DNA of 49,192 nucleotides from Chthonomonas sp. UBA1950. Its GTDB lineage: Bacteria; Armatimonadota; Fimbriimonadia; Fimbriimonadales; Fimbriimonadaceae. The stretch spans positions 627 to 49,818 of the forward strand of contig DDEQ01000049.1 in NCBI GenBank assembly GCA_002336105.1, in the 5' to 3' direction. Below are positions 23,256-31,371 of the stretch, piece after piece. The number at the start of each line of letters is the position of its first letter. Within the stretch, counting starts at the first letter, position 1. A model generated the notes under the pieces. It made no database searches, had not been told where the DNA came from, and saw only the letters and a list, made by a program, of their open reading frames with translations. Made by a program: the position numbers and the translations under genes.

Positions 23256-24476
23256 GTGAGGAGTATGCCGATCAAGAACCTAACCTTGGGGACGTGTGCG
23301 ATGCTAGCGGTAGCTACAGCGCATGCAGATACCTACACCGTCAGAAACGGCGATAGCGATTGGACTATCGCACACAAGCATGGCCTGAAGGTCAACCAGC
23401 TTCATCAGATGAATCCAGGCGTAGACTGGCCATCGCTACAGATTGGACGAAAGCTGAACGTTCCGAGTTCCAAGTATGCATCTGAGAAATCGAAGAAGGC
23501 GGAAACCAAAAGTTCAAAGCTAGTTTCTTCCGGTTCCAAAACCACAGTATATAAAGTCAGAGATGGCGAGAACGGTTGGATTATCGCCCACCGATTTGGA
23601 ATCAGGACTCCTGATCTCAAGAGCTTAAACAAGGGCGTCGACCTTAAGAATTTACATATTGGCCAGCAGATCGTCGTTCCGAAGACCAATCTGGTCGCTA
23701 CTCACAAAGAAAAGGTTAACCACATCCGAACCAGCTACGCATTGGTTAACTCTGAGAATGTTTCGATTCGCCGAGAGCCTTCAACGAGTAGCGGAAGAAT
23801 CACGACGGTTGATACTGGAACTCGCGTAAAGGTTCTTGCCCGAGAAGGTGCTTGGTACAAGCTGCGATTCCCGCGCGGAACCGAAGGATGGGTTCGAGGC
23901 GATTTCCTTAACCCTGCCCACAAAGTTGCTAGTACGCTCGTAGCGCATGGCAAACGAAGAAGCACCCGCGGAAGATCCTCCTCTGGAAGCTTAGGATACA
24001 TTGCCCAGGGCAACGGCGAAGCAGCGGCGCTCATGAAGAGTGCAGCTAGCTACAGTGGTGTTCGTTATCGATGGGGAGGCGCTTCCCGCTCTGGAACAGA
24101 TTGTAGTGGCTTCACCACTCAAGTGTTTAGGAGCCAAGGCGTCAAGTTGCCGCGAACGAGCCAGGAGCAGTCCCAGGTCGGAAAGCAAGTTTCGAAGTCT
24201 TCGCTTGAAAAAGGTGATTTGGTGTTCTTCCGTACCACCCGAGGACGCCGCGTCTCACACGTCGGCATCTATGTTGGGAACGGAAAGTTCATCCACTCAA
24301 GCTCAGGCTCAGGTCATGTGCAAGTCAGTTCACTAGCTGAAGGCTATTACAGCAACCGATTTGTTGGAGGCAGACGAGTTAAGAAGTTCGCCGAGTCTAA
24401 GAAAAAAGAAGAGGCGCCAAAGAGCTCTCCGCAACCAGTTAGCGAAACTCCGGTTCCTGAGGAATCTGGCAAATAG
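23256..24476 (+). CDS. LysM-LysM-SH3b-NlpC/P60 peptidoglycan hydrolase
   Basis: A 406-aa exported cell-wall endopeptidase. Signal peptide to about residue 24 (AVATAHA). LysM 1 at about 26-70 (TYTVRNGDSDWTIAHKHGL), LysM 2 at about 94-142 (YKVRDGENGWIIAHRFGI), SH3b at about 160-222 (NVSIRREPSTSSGRITTV...GWVRGDFL), NlpC/P60 at about 255-375. The Cys283 (TDCSGF), His335 (VSHVGIY), His347 (FIHSSS) triad is intact, so it should cleave the stem peptide. A Lys/Glu/Pro-rich tail follows. The GTG at 23256 is used; ATG 23265 would have AGGAG only one base away. It is a single-gene unit ending in a strong terminator. Confidence 0.93.
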   Translation: MRSMPIKNLTLGTCAMLAVATAHADTYTVRNGDSDWTIAHKHGLKVNQLHQMNPGVDWPSLQIGRKLNVPSSKYASEKSKKAETKSSKLVSSGSKTTVYKVRDGENGWIIAHRFGIRTPDLKSLNKGVDLKNLHIGQQIVVPKTNLVATHKEKVNHIRTSYALVNSENVSIRREPSTSSGRITTVDTGTRVKVLAREGAWYKLRFPRGTEGWVRGDFLNPAHKVASTLVAHGKRRSTRGRSSSGSLGYIAQGNGEAAALMKSAASYSGVRYRWGGASRSGTDCSGFTTQVFRSQGVKLPRTSQEQSQVGKQVSKSSLEKGDLVFFRTTRGRRVSHVGIYVGNGKFIHSSSGSGHVQVSSLAEGYYSNRFVGGRRVKKFAESKKKEEAPKSSPQPVSETPVPEESGK

Positions 24477-24483
24477 AACCAGG

Positions 24484-24526
24484 TTGAAGCCTGAAGCTCA
24501 AGTCGCTTCAGGCTTCAATTGTTTTT
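24484..24526. terminator. 14-bp perfect terminator hairpin shared with the EamA gene
   Basis: The arms at 24484-24497 and 24505-24518 pair perfectly (14 bp) around a 7-nt loop, followed by TTGTTTTT. The stop codon and last codons of the convergent EamA gene lie in the right arm, as in the pfkA/nei pair. Confidence 0.9.
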
Positions 24527-25398
24527 GGTAGTTGGTTTCTTGACAAACCAGCGATAAGGACTCCAGCAAGAACAATTACCATGCCGAGCCACTGAACACC
24601 CACGATGGTTTTGCCAAACACGGCAAAGGCTGACGCTACGGCTGTCGGCGGAACAAAATACTGATACATCGTGGAACGTCCCGCTCCGATCTTCCTCACT
24701 CCCTCGTAAAAGCATAGGAATGCCACCACACCCGAAAGCACGGCAATATGCAAAAACATGCCCCAGCCGTACAGATCGACCTTGGTTAAGTCCGTATGTG
24801 CGAGTTGCGTGGTGCCGTAGATGAGCATCACCGGAAACCCGCCAACCATCGAAAGGGTGAAAAATCGCAACGGGCTGTATTTGACCAGGATGGGCTTAGA
24901 AAATACGGCGGCAAAGGCCCACACGACACTCGATGCAAGAATAACGAGATTCCCAATGATAGATCCGTGAGATCCTGATGCGCCGCCAAGAATAACGGTG
25001 GCTACACCTAAGAACGCAGTAATCCCACCTGCAAAAGCAACACCTCGGAATCTTTCCTGACGCGCAACGCAAGCCATCAGGTAGGCAAAGATTGGCATTG
25101 TCGCAAGTACAATGGCTCCTTCAGCTGGCGTTGTCAACCTCATACCTTCCATGAACAGAACCATGTATAGTCCCATGGTGAGGAACCCAGCAAAGAGCAA
25201 CCTCGGAGCATCTCCAGGCTCAAATCGAAGAGACTCCCCTTGTCGAATCGACAAGCCCACTAGGATTGCGCTCATTAAAAAGAACCGTAGGAGCGCGACG
25301 GCTGGCGCTGATATTTCGCTGTAAACCGCTTTTACTGCGACGAAGTTAAACCCCCAGCACAGCACCATGATGCAGAGATAGGGGTTTGGCCAACGCAT
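24508..25398 (-). CDS. EamA/DMT-family transporter
   Basis: A 296-aa inner-membrane transporter of the drug/metabolite superfamily with about ten transmembrane helices in two five-helix EamA repeats (first from CIMVLCWGFNFVAVKAVYSEISAPAVALLRF, second from NLVILASSVVWAFAAVFSKPILVKYSPLRF). ATG 25398 is chosen because the first EamA helix begins there; ATG 25455 is in frame but starts within ten bases of the leader terminator's T-run. The substrate is unknown; relatives export amino acids, nucleobases or similar metabolites. A leader with competing hairpins lies upstream, pointing to control by premature termination. The gene ends inside the terminator of the NlpC/P60 gene. Confidence 0.9.
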   Translation of the reverse strand: MRWPNPYLCIMVLCWGFNFVAVKAVYSEISAPAVALLRFFLMSAILVGLSIRQGESLRFEPGDAPRLLFAGFLTMGLYMVLFMEGMRLTTPAEGAIVLATMPIFAYLMACVARQERFRGVAFAGGITAFLGVATVILGGASGSHGSIIGNLVILASSVVWAFAAVFSKPILVKYSPLRFFTLSMVGGFPVMLIYGTTQLAHTDLTKVDLYGWGMFLHIAVLSGVVAFLCFYEGVRKIGAGRSTMYQYFVPPTAVASAFAVFGKTIVGVQWLGMVIVLAGVLIAGLSRNQLPKTIEA

Positions 25399-25464
25399 GA
25401 GAATATTGTGTCTGAGTGCCACACGAATTCTGATTTCGTAAACTAACATAGCCAAAGAAAAAAG

Positions 25465-25590
25465 GCCTCAACCCGTCAGTCACAGGTTGAGGCAATCATT
25501 TGGCAACAGCGCGCCTCTCTCCTTAAGCGGCCATTGCCGGTTTTGAGCTTTATCGCTCTTATGTATCTCACGCCTTGATGCGTGTTAAGA
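25465..25590 (-). promoter_or_regulatory. Putative riboswitch/attenuator leader of the EamA transporter
   Basis: Reading leftward: TACAAT (25598-25593) is a likely -10. Then come a 5-bp hairpin (25584-25569), a GAGC/GCTC hairpin (25558-25545), and the strand GGCAAT (25538-25533). That strand can pair either with TTGCC (25506-25502), closing a multi-element fold, or with ATTGCC (25496-25491), which overlaps the first three bases of a 9-bp intrinsic terminator (25493-25465) followed by TTTTTTC. Mutually exclusive pairing before a terminator is the hallmark of a transcriptional riboswitch. The sequence matches no riboswitch class I can recall. Confidence 0.6.
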
Positions 25591-25678
25591 AAATTGTATC
25601 ACTCTACATTTCACCTGTGGTGAGAATTCCTGTTTTGTAACGACGATGTAACGGAAGGATCGGCCGAATTACCTGATT

Positions 25679-26455
25679 CTAGATATCTTGGCTTGCCTTA
25701 GCGGCAATCTCCCACAGTAGCTTCTGCCTATAGTGTTCGTCTGGTCTGGTATGAATTCGGTCTATTTGTTCCTGACTCAAAGTTACAATTTTACGACCGC
25801 TACCGAGCATTCCTAACCTTGCACGACAAGCCTTGAGGCTCATCAACGTAGCGCTTTCAACTTCCTTTACATTCTTTCCAAGACAGATCAGGCCGTGGTT
25901 TTGCATCCACATTGTCTTAGGAACGCTACCATGCTGAGTGACGTATTCTTCTACGCCGTTTTTTACCGCAAGCGCGAGAGGTAGTCCCGGGTCCACATAT
26001 GGAACAAACGCACTGGCTGGCCCGCAACACACGATTTCATCTGGAAAGAGCCGCTCTTGAGCAAATACTTTAGCTTCTTCTAGGCATAGCAAACTCAACA
26101 TCGCCGTAGGATGGCAATGCCCGACGACTTCCACTCCGGGCAGAGACAGAAGGTAGGCATGCATGAAAGTTTCGACAGAGGGCATTAGTCGAGTCTCTTG
26201 CGCTCTCGAACTTGCGAGTAGTTCACGCACTCCGGTATCGGTCAGCGGGTCACCTGTGAAAGCCTTCAAAATCGGAGCAAAGTTCACTAGAACAAATCCA
26301 CCCTCGGTGATCTCTCTCATCGTGAAACCACTTGCTTTGACCCAAAAAGTGTCTTCCGTATCTCGAGCACTGGTGTTGCCTTCTGCGAGGATAGCTAGGT
26401 CGAGCGAGGGATCGCCTAAGATTCTCGCCGCCGCAACTGCATCTGATAGTGGCAT
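25679..26455 (-). CDS. Class II aldolase/adducin family protein
   Basis: A 258-aa zinc-dependent aldolase-fold protein of the fuculose-phosphate aldolase/adducin family. ILAEGNTSAR is the N-terminal phosphate loop, SVETFMHAYLL carries the catalytic acid, and the metal ligands are in GHCHPT and MQNHG. These features fit RhaD/FucA-like aldolases or sugar-phosphate epimerases that split or rearrange sugar phosphates; the exact substrate cannot be read. The C-terminal region (about 210-258) is helical with many charges. ATG 26455 is preceded by TAACCT at 6 nt and no Shine-Dalgarno. It is upstream of the EamA gene, but the intergenic leader has its own promoter. Confidence 0.88.
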   Translation of the reverse strand: MPLSDAVAAARILGDPSLDLAILAEGNTSARDTEDTFWVKASGFTMREITEGGFVLVNFAPILKAFTGDPLTDTGVRELLASSRAQETRLMPSVETFMHAYLLSLPGVEVVGHCHPTAMLSLLCLEEAKVFAQERLFPDEIVCCGPASAFVPYVDPGLPLALAVKNGVEEYVTQHGSVPKTMWMQNHGLICLGKNVKEVESATLMSLKACRARLGMLGSGRKIVTLSQEQIDRIHTRPDEHYRQKLLWEIAAKASQDI

Positions 26456-26461
26456 TTCAGG

Positions 26462-26467
26462 AGGTTA
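26462..26467 (-). promoter_or_regulatory. Candidate -10 box for leaderless aldolase mRNA
   Basis: TAACCT on the minus strand lies exactly 6 nt before the ATG at 26455; no ribosome-binding site is seen. Confidence 0.35.
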
Positions 26468-26623
26468 CTCGCAAATCTTTAGTTAGGCGGGGAGTCAATC
26501 GAATCTTTGTGTCGAAGGTTAGGATGTCGGATGGTGGTTTAGTGCACCGAAAGTCCTGGTCGTTGTTTCGATAGGCTATACTTGAAAAACCATGTTAAGT
26601 AATCCGCATCCCATCGGACATTA

Positions 26624-26653
26624 ACAACGGTTGATGCAAGGAGCAACCGTTGT
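26624..26653. repeat. 10-bp inverted repeat spanning the PcfJ-like gene start
   Basis: ACAACGGTTG (26624-26633) and CAACCGTTGT (26644-26653) are perfect complements. The 10-nt loop holds the ATG (26634) and an AGGAG. In RNA the start would sit in a hairpin loop; in DNA it could be an operator. Confidence 0.6.
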
Positions 26654-27914
26654 CGCTCCGCATCGCTTTTCTTTCTCACCTTTGTTCGCAAACATTGCGA
26701 ATGCTCCTTGCCCCTTTCGCCTTGGGCATATAGGAGCCTCAATAAAACAATCCACTAATCTAAGAGAACGTCTTCTCTTTAAGCAAAGACAAGATGAAGC
26801 CGTTCGCAGGGTACTTCAACTCGCAAAAGCCAGTTCAAATGCCAAACCTGAAGTGCCGAAACGCCGAAGTACGGCGTCGGCCTTATCGTCTTACTTTGAC
26901 GTTTCGTTTCAGGACGAAAACGTCATCCGGCCTATCGACCGTTATCATTCCAACACGTATAGTTTGTCGAAGAGAGTGCTGGGCCTGGCAGACTATCTTT
27001 TTGTCAGGTATCCGGTGCCTCTGTTTCTGTACAGATCCGTCTTGACTTGGCAAGGAATCGAACTCATTTTTGGGGAACAGGCTCTTCGAGAGCGAAATCT
27101 GGACAACGCCCCCTATGAATGGAAGTTTCGATCCTGGTTTTATGCAGTCGCTCAAGGGAAGTCTCTCGCCAAGGTTGCAAAGAATGATTTCACCAAGCGT
27201 GAGGCACACTTCTTTTTGCTTGCCCCTCCGACCGGAGATATTGTCAGGAATATTTACTGGGCCAAGCTGGTTGCGGCTGGCTTAAATGAACAAGCTGCGA
27301 CCTATTTGACTAATCGTTGTTCTGCTCAACTTCTAAGTTTGCTCGGGGATCGTTTGCAGGGCTTTGCCACCTTGTTTGAAGAATGCTGGAAGGAGATGTT
27401 CGACTTCCAACGGGCCGAAGTTACTGACTTTTTGCAGGTTTGTATTCAGACAGCTAATTTTTCATTCAAAGGAAGGACATATGGGTCGATCAGCAAGCTC
27501 TCGCATGAATGGCATCAAGGCGTCTATCTGACGAGTAGATGCTCTTACGAAACCTGGCAACAAACATTCGAGACGTGGCAATCAACCAAGAAATCGGTGA
27601 CGACCCGCTTCCAGGAGTTGACCAATACTCGGGCGTTATTCGAAGAAGGGACACGGCAACGGCACTGTGTTTACACTTACCGTTCTCGATGTCTTTCGAG
27701 AAGGACGAGCATCGTTTCTTTGCGTTGGTATGACGGAATGCATGGCGTCCCTGAAGCGGAACTTGGGAGGCTAACCATCGAGGTATGCCTCATCAGTCGG
27801 TCGGTCGTTCAGGTCCGAGGGAAGCAGAACTGTCGGCCCACGGAAGAACAGATATCCCTGATCAGAGCGTGGGCTGGGATGAACGGTCTAGCGATCTCAC
27901 CTTGTGCTTGTTAG
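26631..27914 (+). CDS. PcfJ-like protein
   Basis: A 427-aa protein of unknown biochemical function. The C-terminal quarter shows the PcfJ-family pattern: ELTNTRALFEEGTRQRHCVYTY (His345-Cys346), then a serine/arginine strand SIVSLRWY, LGRLTIEVCLISRSVVQVRGKQNC and a helix ending in a Trp (IRAWAGMNG). The N-terminal 300 residues are helical and basic with no recognised domain. PcfJ was named from conjugative plasmids of enterococci, and homologues are scattered in phages and chromosomes. No conjugation gene is nearby. Translation may start at TTG 26631 or ATG 26634, inside an inverted repeat. The N-terminal 50 residues look poorly conserved, so the start is uncertain. Confidence 0.75.
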   Translation: MMQGATVVAPHRFSFSPLFANIANAPCPFRLGHIGASIKQSTNLRERLLFKQRQDEAVRRVLQLAKASSNAKPEVPKRRSTASALSSYFDVSFQDENVIRPIDRYHSNTYSLSKRVLGLADYLFVRYPVPLFLYRSVLTWQGIELIFGEQALRERNLDNAPYEWKFRSWFYAVAQGKSLAKVAKNDFTKREAHFFLLAPPTGDIVRNIYWAKLVAAGLNEQAATYLTNRCSAQLLSLLGDRLQGFATLFEECWKEMFDFQRAEVTDFLQVCIQTANFSFKGRTYGSISKLSHEWHQGVYLTSRCSYETWQQTFETWQSTKKSVTTRFQELTNTRALFEEGTRQRHCVYTYRSRCLSRRTSIVSLRWYDGMHGVPEAELGRLTIEVCLISRSVVQVRGKQNCRPTEEQISLIRAWAGMNGLAISPCAC

Positions 27915-27928
27915 TGTAACGGAGCAAT

Positions 27929-27952
27929 ATGGAGAGCTTTGTAGCTCTCCAT
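27929..27952. terminator. Hairpin between convergent PcfJ-like and DegT genes
   Basis: A 10-bp perfect stem (27929-27938 with 27943-27952) and TTGT loop, 15 bases after the PcfJ-like stop. No U-run follows on either side, so termination is likely but not certain. Confidence 0.55.
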
Positions 27953-27962
27953 CTCAATTCAC

Positions 27963-29141
27963 CTACTTTGAGTAAGTATCAACAATGTCGAAGACAGCGT
28001 CGATGACCGATTCTACATCGTCCATGGTGATGGAGTTACTTAAAGGAAGGCTCAGGTAACGATCGAATTCGCGTGTTGCGACGGGGAAGTCGCTCTCTTT
28101 CCAGCCATATTTGTCTCGGTAATACGGATGTAGATAGATTGGAATGAAGTGAACAGAAGTGCCAATGTTTCTCTCGGCGAGTTCTTCAATCAGTTGATCG
28201 CGAGATATTGATAATCGTGATTGGTTTACTCTAAGCACATAGAGATGCCAGCCGTGCGTTCCAATCTTCGAGTCTGATGGGGTTTGCAAAGCCAACGTGT
28301 GACGAAACGCCTCGTTGTATCTTGCGACGACCTTCTGTCGGTGCTCCGAGAACTCTTTAAGGCGGTTCATTTGAACAAGTCCGAGAGAGGCCGCGAGGTC
28401 GGTCATGTTGTACTTAAAGCCAGGCGCTAGCACCTCATATCTCCAGCTTCCACCCTTTTCATAACGCTTAAATGCGTCACGACTCATGCCGTGCAATGCC
28501 CAAATGCGAGCTTGATCAATGAGCTCTTTGCTCCCCGTCAGCATTCCTCCTTCGGCAGTAGTCATGTTCTTCGTCGCATAAAAACTGAAGGCAGCAAAGT
28601 TTGATCTCGAACCAACAGGTCGGCCCCTGACATCGGTGGGAAGGCAGTGAGCGGCGTCTTCAATGATCTTGATATCGCGATCACCGATGATTTGCTCCAT
28701 GGCATCCATGTCTACCGGCATTCCCGAGTAATGCACTGGCATGATGGCTTTTGTGCGTGGAGTGATCGCTTGCGCTACCTGATTTAGGTCCATCAGTAGG
28801 GTTTCAGGATCAACATCAACCAAAACTGTTGTTGCTCCAACGTGTTCGATCACATGGCAAGTCGAGCAAAACGTGATTGGAGTCGTAATCACCTCATCAC
28901 CAGGACCGATGCCATGGGCTGCAAGAGCAATATGAAGGGCAGCTGTGCAGGAGTTCACTGCGAGAGCTGCCTCTGCTCCGACAAACGAAGCAAACTCTGA
29001 TTCAAACTGCTTGGTTTTTGGTCCGGTTGTAATCCACGGAGACCGCAACACTTTTACAACCTCTTCAATCTCATCCTCAGAAATGTTCGGAGGCGAGAAG
29101 GGAAGAAAGGTGTCTCTTTTTCTGAAGGTTGTAGCAATCAT
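27963..29141 (-). CDS. DegT/DnrJ/EryC1/StrS sugar aminotransferase
   Basis: A PLP-dependent aminotransferase (392 aa) acting on nucleotide-linked keto-sugars. LRSPWITTGPKTKQFE is the N-terminal signature, EDAAH (Asp162) contacts the PLP pyridine, and FYATKN carries the Schiff-base Lys191, followed by TTAEGGML. It is last gene of the polysaccharide operon, 14 bases after the preceding GT4 gene. With the GNAT gene of the same operon it implies a glycan containing an acylated amino-sugar such as a 4-amino-4,6-dideoxyhexose. The dehydratase that would supply the keto-sugar is not in the window. The exact sugar is inference. Confidence 0.93.
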   Translation of the reverse strand: MIATTFRKRDTFLPFSPPNISEDEIEEVVKVLRSPWITTGPKTKQFESEFASFVGAEAALAVNSCTAALHIALAAHGIGPGDEVITTPITFCSTCHVIEHVGATTVLVDVDPETLLMDLNQVAQAITPRTKAIMPVHYSGMPVDMDAMEQIIGDRDIKIIEDAAHCLPTDVRGRPVGSRSNFAAFSFYATKNMTTAEGGMLTGSKELIDQARIWALHGMSRDAFKRYEKGGSWRYEVLAPGFKYNMTDLAASLGLVQMNRLKEFSEHRQKVVARYNEAFRHTLALQTPSDSKIGTHGWHLYVLRVNQSRLSISRDQLIEELAERNIGTSVHFIPIYLHPYYRDKYGWKESDFPVATREFDRYLSLPLSNSITMDDVESVIDAVFDIVDTYSK

Positions 29142-29155
29142 ATTCAGGTTCCTTG

Positions 29156-30298
29156 TTAGGCGGCGCGGTTTTCATAAACCGCAACGGTTTCATTGACAAA
29201 TCGTGTGATATCGAACTCTTGATGGGCGAAGCGTTTTGCTCTCACACCAATCGCTCTACCGAGCTGAGGGTTTGCAGCGAGCGATATCATGGCCTCGGCA
29301 AAAGAGTCCGAATCGCCGACAGCGCATAACAAACCAGTCGCTTCGGGTGCGATCAGTTCTCTGTTAGCTGGTATGTCTGAAGCAACTACAGGCAGGCCGG
29401 CAGCAAGAGCCTCAATAATCGAGATGGATAGACCTTCGCGAATCGTTGTCGTTATAAAGACGTCGCCAGCGAAGAGTAGGGGAAGAACTGACGGCATGGC
29501 CCCAAGTAGTTTCACGCGATCTTGAAGGCCAAGTTCTGACGTCAGACTTCTGATGTTGGCTTCTTCTGGACCACTTCCAGCGATGAGGAGGTGGCTGTCT
29601 GCACGTTCATTCACCACCAAACGAAATGCCTTAAGCATAGTTGGAATGTCTTTAATCGAAGAAAGCCTGCATGTCGAAACGAACAGTCTGTCTTGTGGAC
29701 TGTAACCCAGGTCGTGCCTCAACTCTTTCCCTTTTTCGAGGAGTTCAGTGTTCGTGAAGGGGGCCAAGTCAATGCCGTTTCTTATGACTTTTAACTTCGT
29801 AGATGGAATGCCTAGTTCAATACCGGTGTCGTGCTCTGCATTTCCGCAGCAGAGGGCGTAGGTCGCCGCTTTGCTACTTGCAGACTCGATGCGCTTATAG
29901 ACTGGAGCCATTACCACGCCGGCATACGGTGAATTCCAGCCTGCCTGATGGTGCAGGATCGTTTTTACACCAACAGATTTGGCTGCAAACCTTCCGACCA
30001 CGCTAGGCGCCGAGTTGAAGGTTTGGACAACGTCGTACTTCGCTTTTTTAAGGAATTTTCGTAGTTTGAAAAAGGAACGCAACTGAGCAATTGGCCGAAT
30101 ATCTCTTGGAAGATCAATGTGTTCGAGAACCCGGACCCCATCAATCTCTCTGAACTTTGCGTTGGCTTGTGCATCTGTAGATAGAAAATCAACTTGCCAA
30201 CCTTTACTGAGCAGGTCTTTGGCTACCTCACAAGCCAGGTAGGCACCTCCGCCCCACCCGTTGTTTCCAAAAATGTTAAGTGCGCGTTTGGGTCTCAT
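29156..30298 (-). CDS. Glycosyltransferase family 4
   Basis: A 380-aa GT-B-fold retaining transferase. The N-terminal domain starts LNIFGNNGWGGGAYLACEVAKDLLSKGW, a donor-type glycine loop. The C-terminal domain has VSTCRLSSIKDIPTMLKAF, LLIAGSGPEEANI, and the EX7E motif REGLSISIIEALAAGLPVVASD. It adds a sugar to the lipid-linked repeat unit in the cytoplasm. Its first bases overlap the preceding gene by four (ATGA). Donor and acceptor are unknown. Confidence 0.9.
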   Translation of the reverse strand: MRPKRALNIFGNNGWGGGAYLACEVAKDLLSKGWQVDFLSTDAQANAKFREIDGVRVLEHIDLPRDIRPIAQLRSFFKLRKFLKKAKYDVVQTFNSAPSVVGRFAAKSVGVKTILHHQAGWNSPYAGVVMAPVYKRIESASSKAATYALCCGNAEHDTGIELGIPSTKLKVIRNGIDLAPFTNTELLEKGKELRHDLGYSPQDRLFVSTCRLSSIKDIPTMLKAFRLVVNERADSHLLIAGSGPEEANIRSLTSELGLQDRVKLLGAMPSVLPLLFAGDVFITTTIREGLSISIIEALAAGLPVVASDIPANRELIAPEATGLLCAVGDSDSFAEAMISLAANPQLGRAIGVRAKRFAHQEFDITRFVNETVAVYENRAA

Positions 30299-31371
30299 GC
30301 GGCAATCTCCAAGGGGGCATGCAGGTTGTGGTAAACGCCGAGATAGCTATCTGCTTGTTTTTGCAGTTGCAGTGAGCCAGGGACAATCGGGGCTTGAAGA
30401 TATGCCAACTCGATACCTCTGGCGAGTTCAATGGGGTCATTCGGCTCAACGAGGATTCCATTGACTGCTGGAATGTCGTCGACGAATCCTCCTGAAGCTG
30501 TCCCGATGACAGGGACACCGAATGAAGCGGCGAGGGATGGCAAACTTGATTGAGTCGCTTGAGTGTATGGCAAGGCGCAGACTGCTGACGATGCGAAGAG
30601 GTTAACAACCTCAGAATCTGGTACGTAGCCTATCTCTACCTTGCATCGACTGCCTAGTGATGTGGCTAAAGCACTTTCCTGAGGGGAGAGTTTGCCAGGG
30701 CCGACAATTCGGATATTCCAAGATGAATCGAGGTGCTTTGCGGCGCGAAGCAGAGTATCAATGCCCTTGTATCTCTCTAGTCTTCCGAAGAAAAGGACCT
30801 GTTTTTCCTTGGAAATCGAAGGCCCGTTGGTTGCTACGCGTCGATAGTATTGGCTTAGGTCGCCATGTGGAATCACCACGAGCTTGTCTGGGTGCACGCC
30901 TTGCGCGATCACTTCTGGAACGAAGCAGCGACTAAGAAGGTGGACCTTTGTAGCTCGTCTCAATACGAAGCCGCTTAGGTGATCCAAAAACGTCGATATC
31001 GTCCGCCCAGGGTGTGGCCGTGGGTCATGCGCGGTAACAATAAACGGGACTCCGGCTTGATATGCCCAGTTTGCCCACCATACGGACCATGGGGTGCCAA
31101 GTCCAGTGAACAAATGGATCACGTCCGGATTTGAGTCAAGAATCTGTTGAAACGCCTTATGTGCTGACTTCGGACTTAGGCTTGTAACAACTCTCAGCTT
31201 CCGCTGTCGCGGCAAATGAAAGCCTTTGATTGCGGCGCCAGGTGTTGGAGACTCATAGAAAGAAGGCAACCAAATATCAGTTTTTGACTTAAGTTGAAGC
31301 TCATAACCAAGCTCAGTTGTGAGCGGTCCCATCACCCCAGAAGTCCACATTCCACAGTAAGCGATTTTCAT
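30295..31371 (-). CDS. Glycosyltransferase family 4
   Basis: A 358-aa GT-B transferase: VIPHGDLSQYYR, VLFFGRLERYKGIDTLLRAAK, IRIVGPGKLSPQES and LPYTQATQSSLPSLAASFGVPVIGTASGGFVDDI. The usual EX7E glutamates are replaced by Gln/Ser-rich TQATQSSLPSLAA, a variant seen in several GT4 subgroups. It overlaps both neighbours by four bases. A cytoplasmic glycan-assembly role is inferred from the operon. Confidence 0.88.
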   Translation of the reverse strand: MKIAYCGMWTSGVMGPLTTELGYELQLKSKTDIWLPSFYESPTPGAAIKGFHLPRQRKLRVVTSLSPKSAHKAFQQILDSNPDVIHLFTGLGTPWSVWWANWAYQAGVPFIVTAHDPRPHPGRTISTFLDHLSGFVLRRATKVHLLSRCFVPEVIAQGVHPDKLVVIPHGDLSQYYRRVATNGPSISKEKQVLFFGRLERYKGIDTLLRAAKHLDSSWNIRIVGPGKLSPQESALATSLGSRCKVEIGYVPDSEVVNLFASSAVCALPYTQATQSSLPSLAASFGVPVIGTASGGFVDDIPAVNGILVEPNDPIELARGIELAYLQAPIVPGSLQLQKQADSYLGVYHNLHAPLEIAA

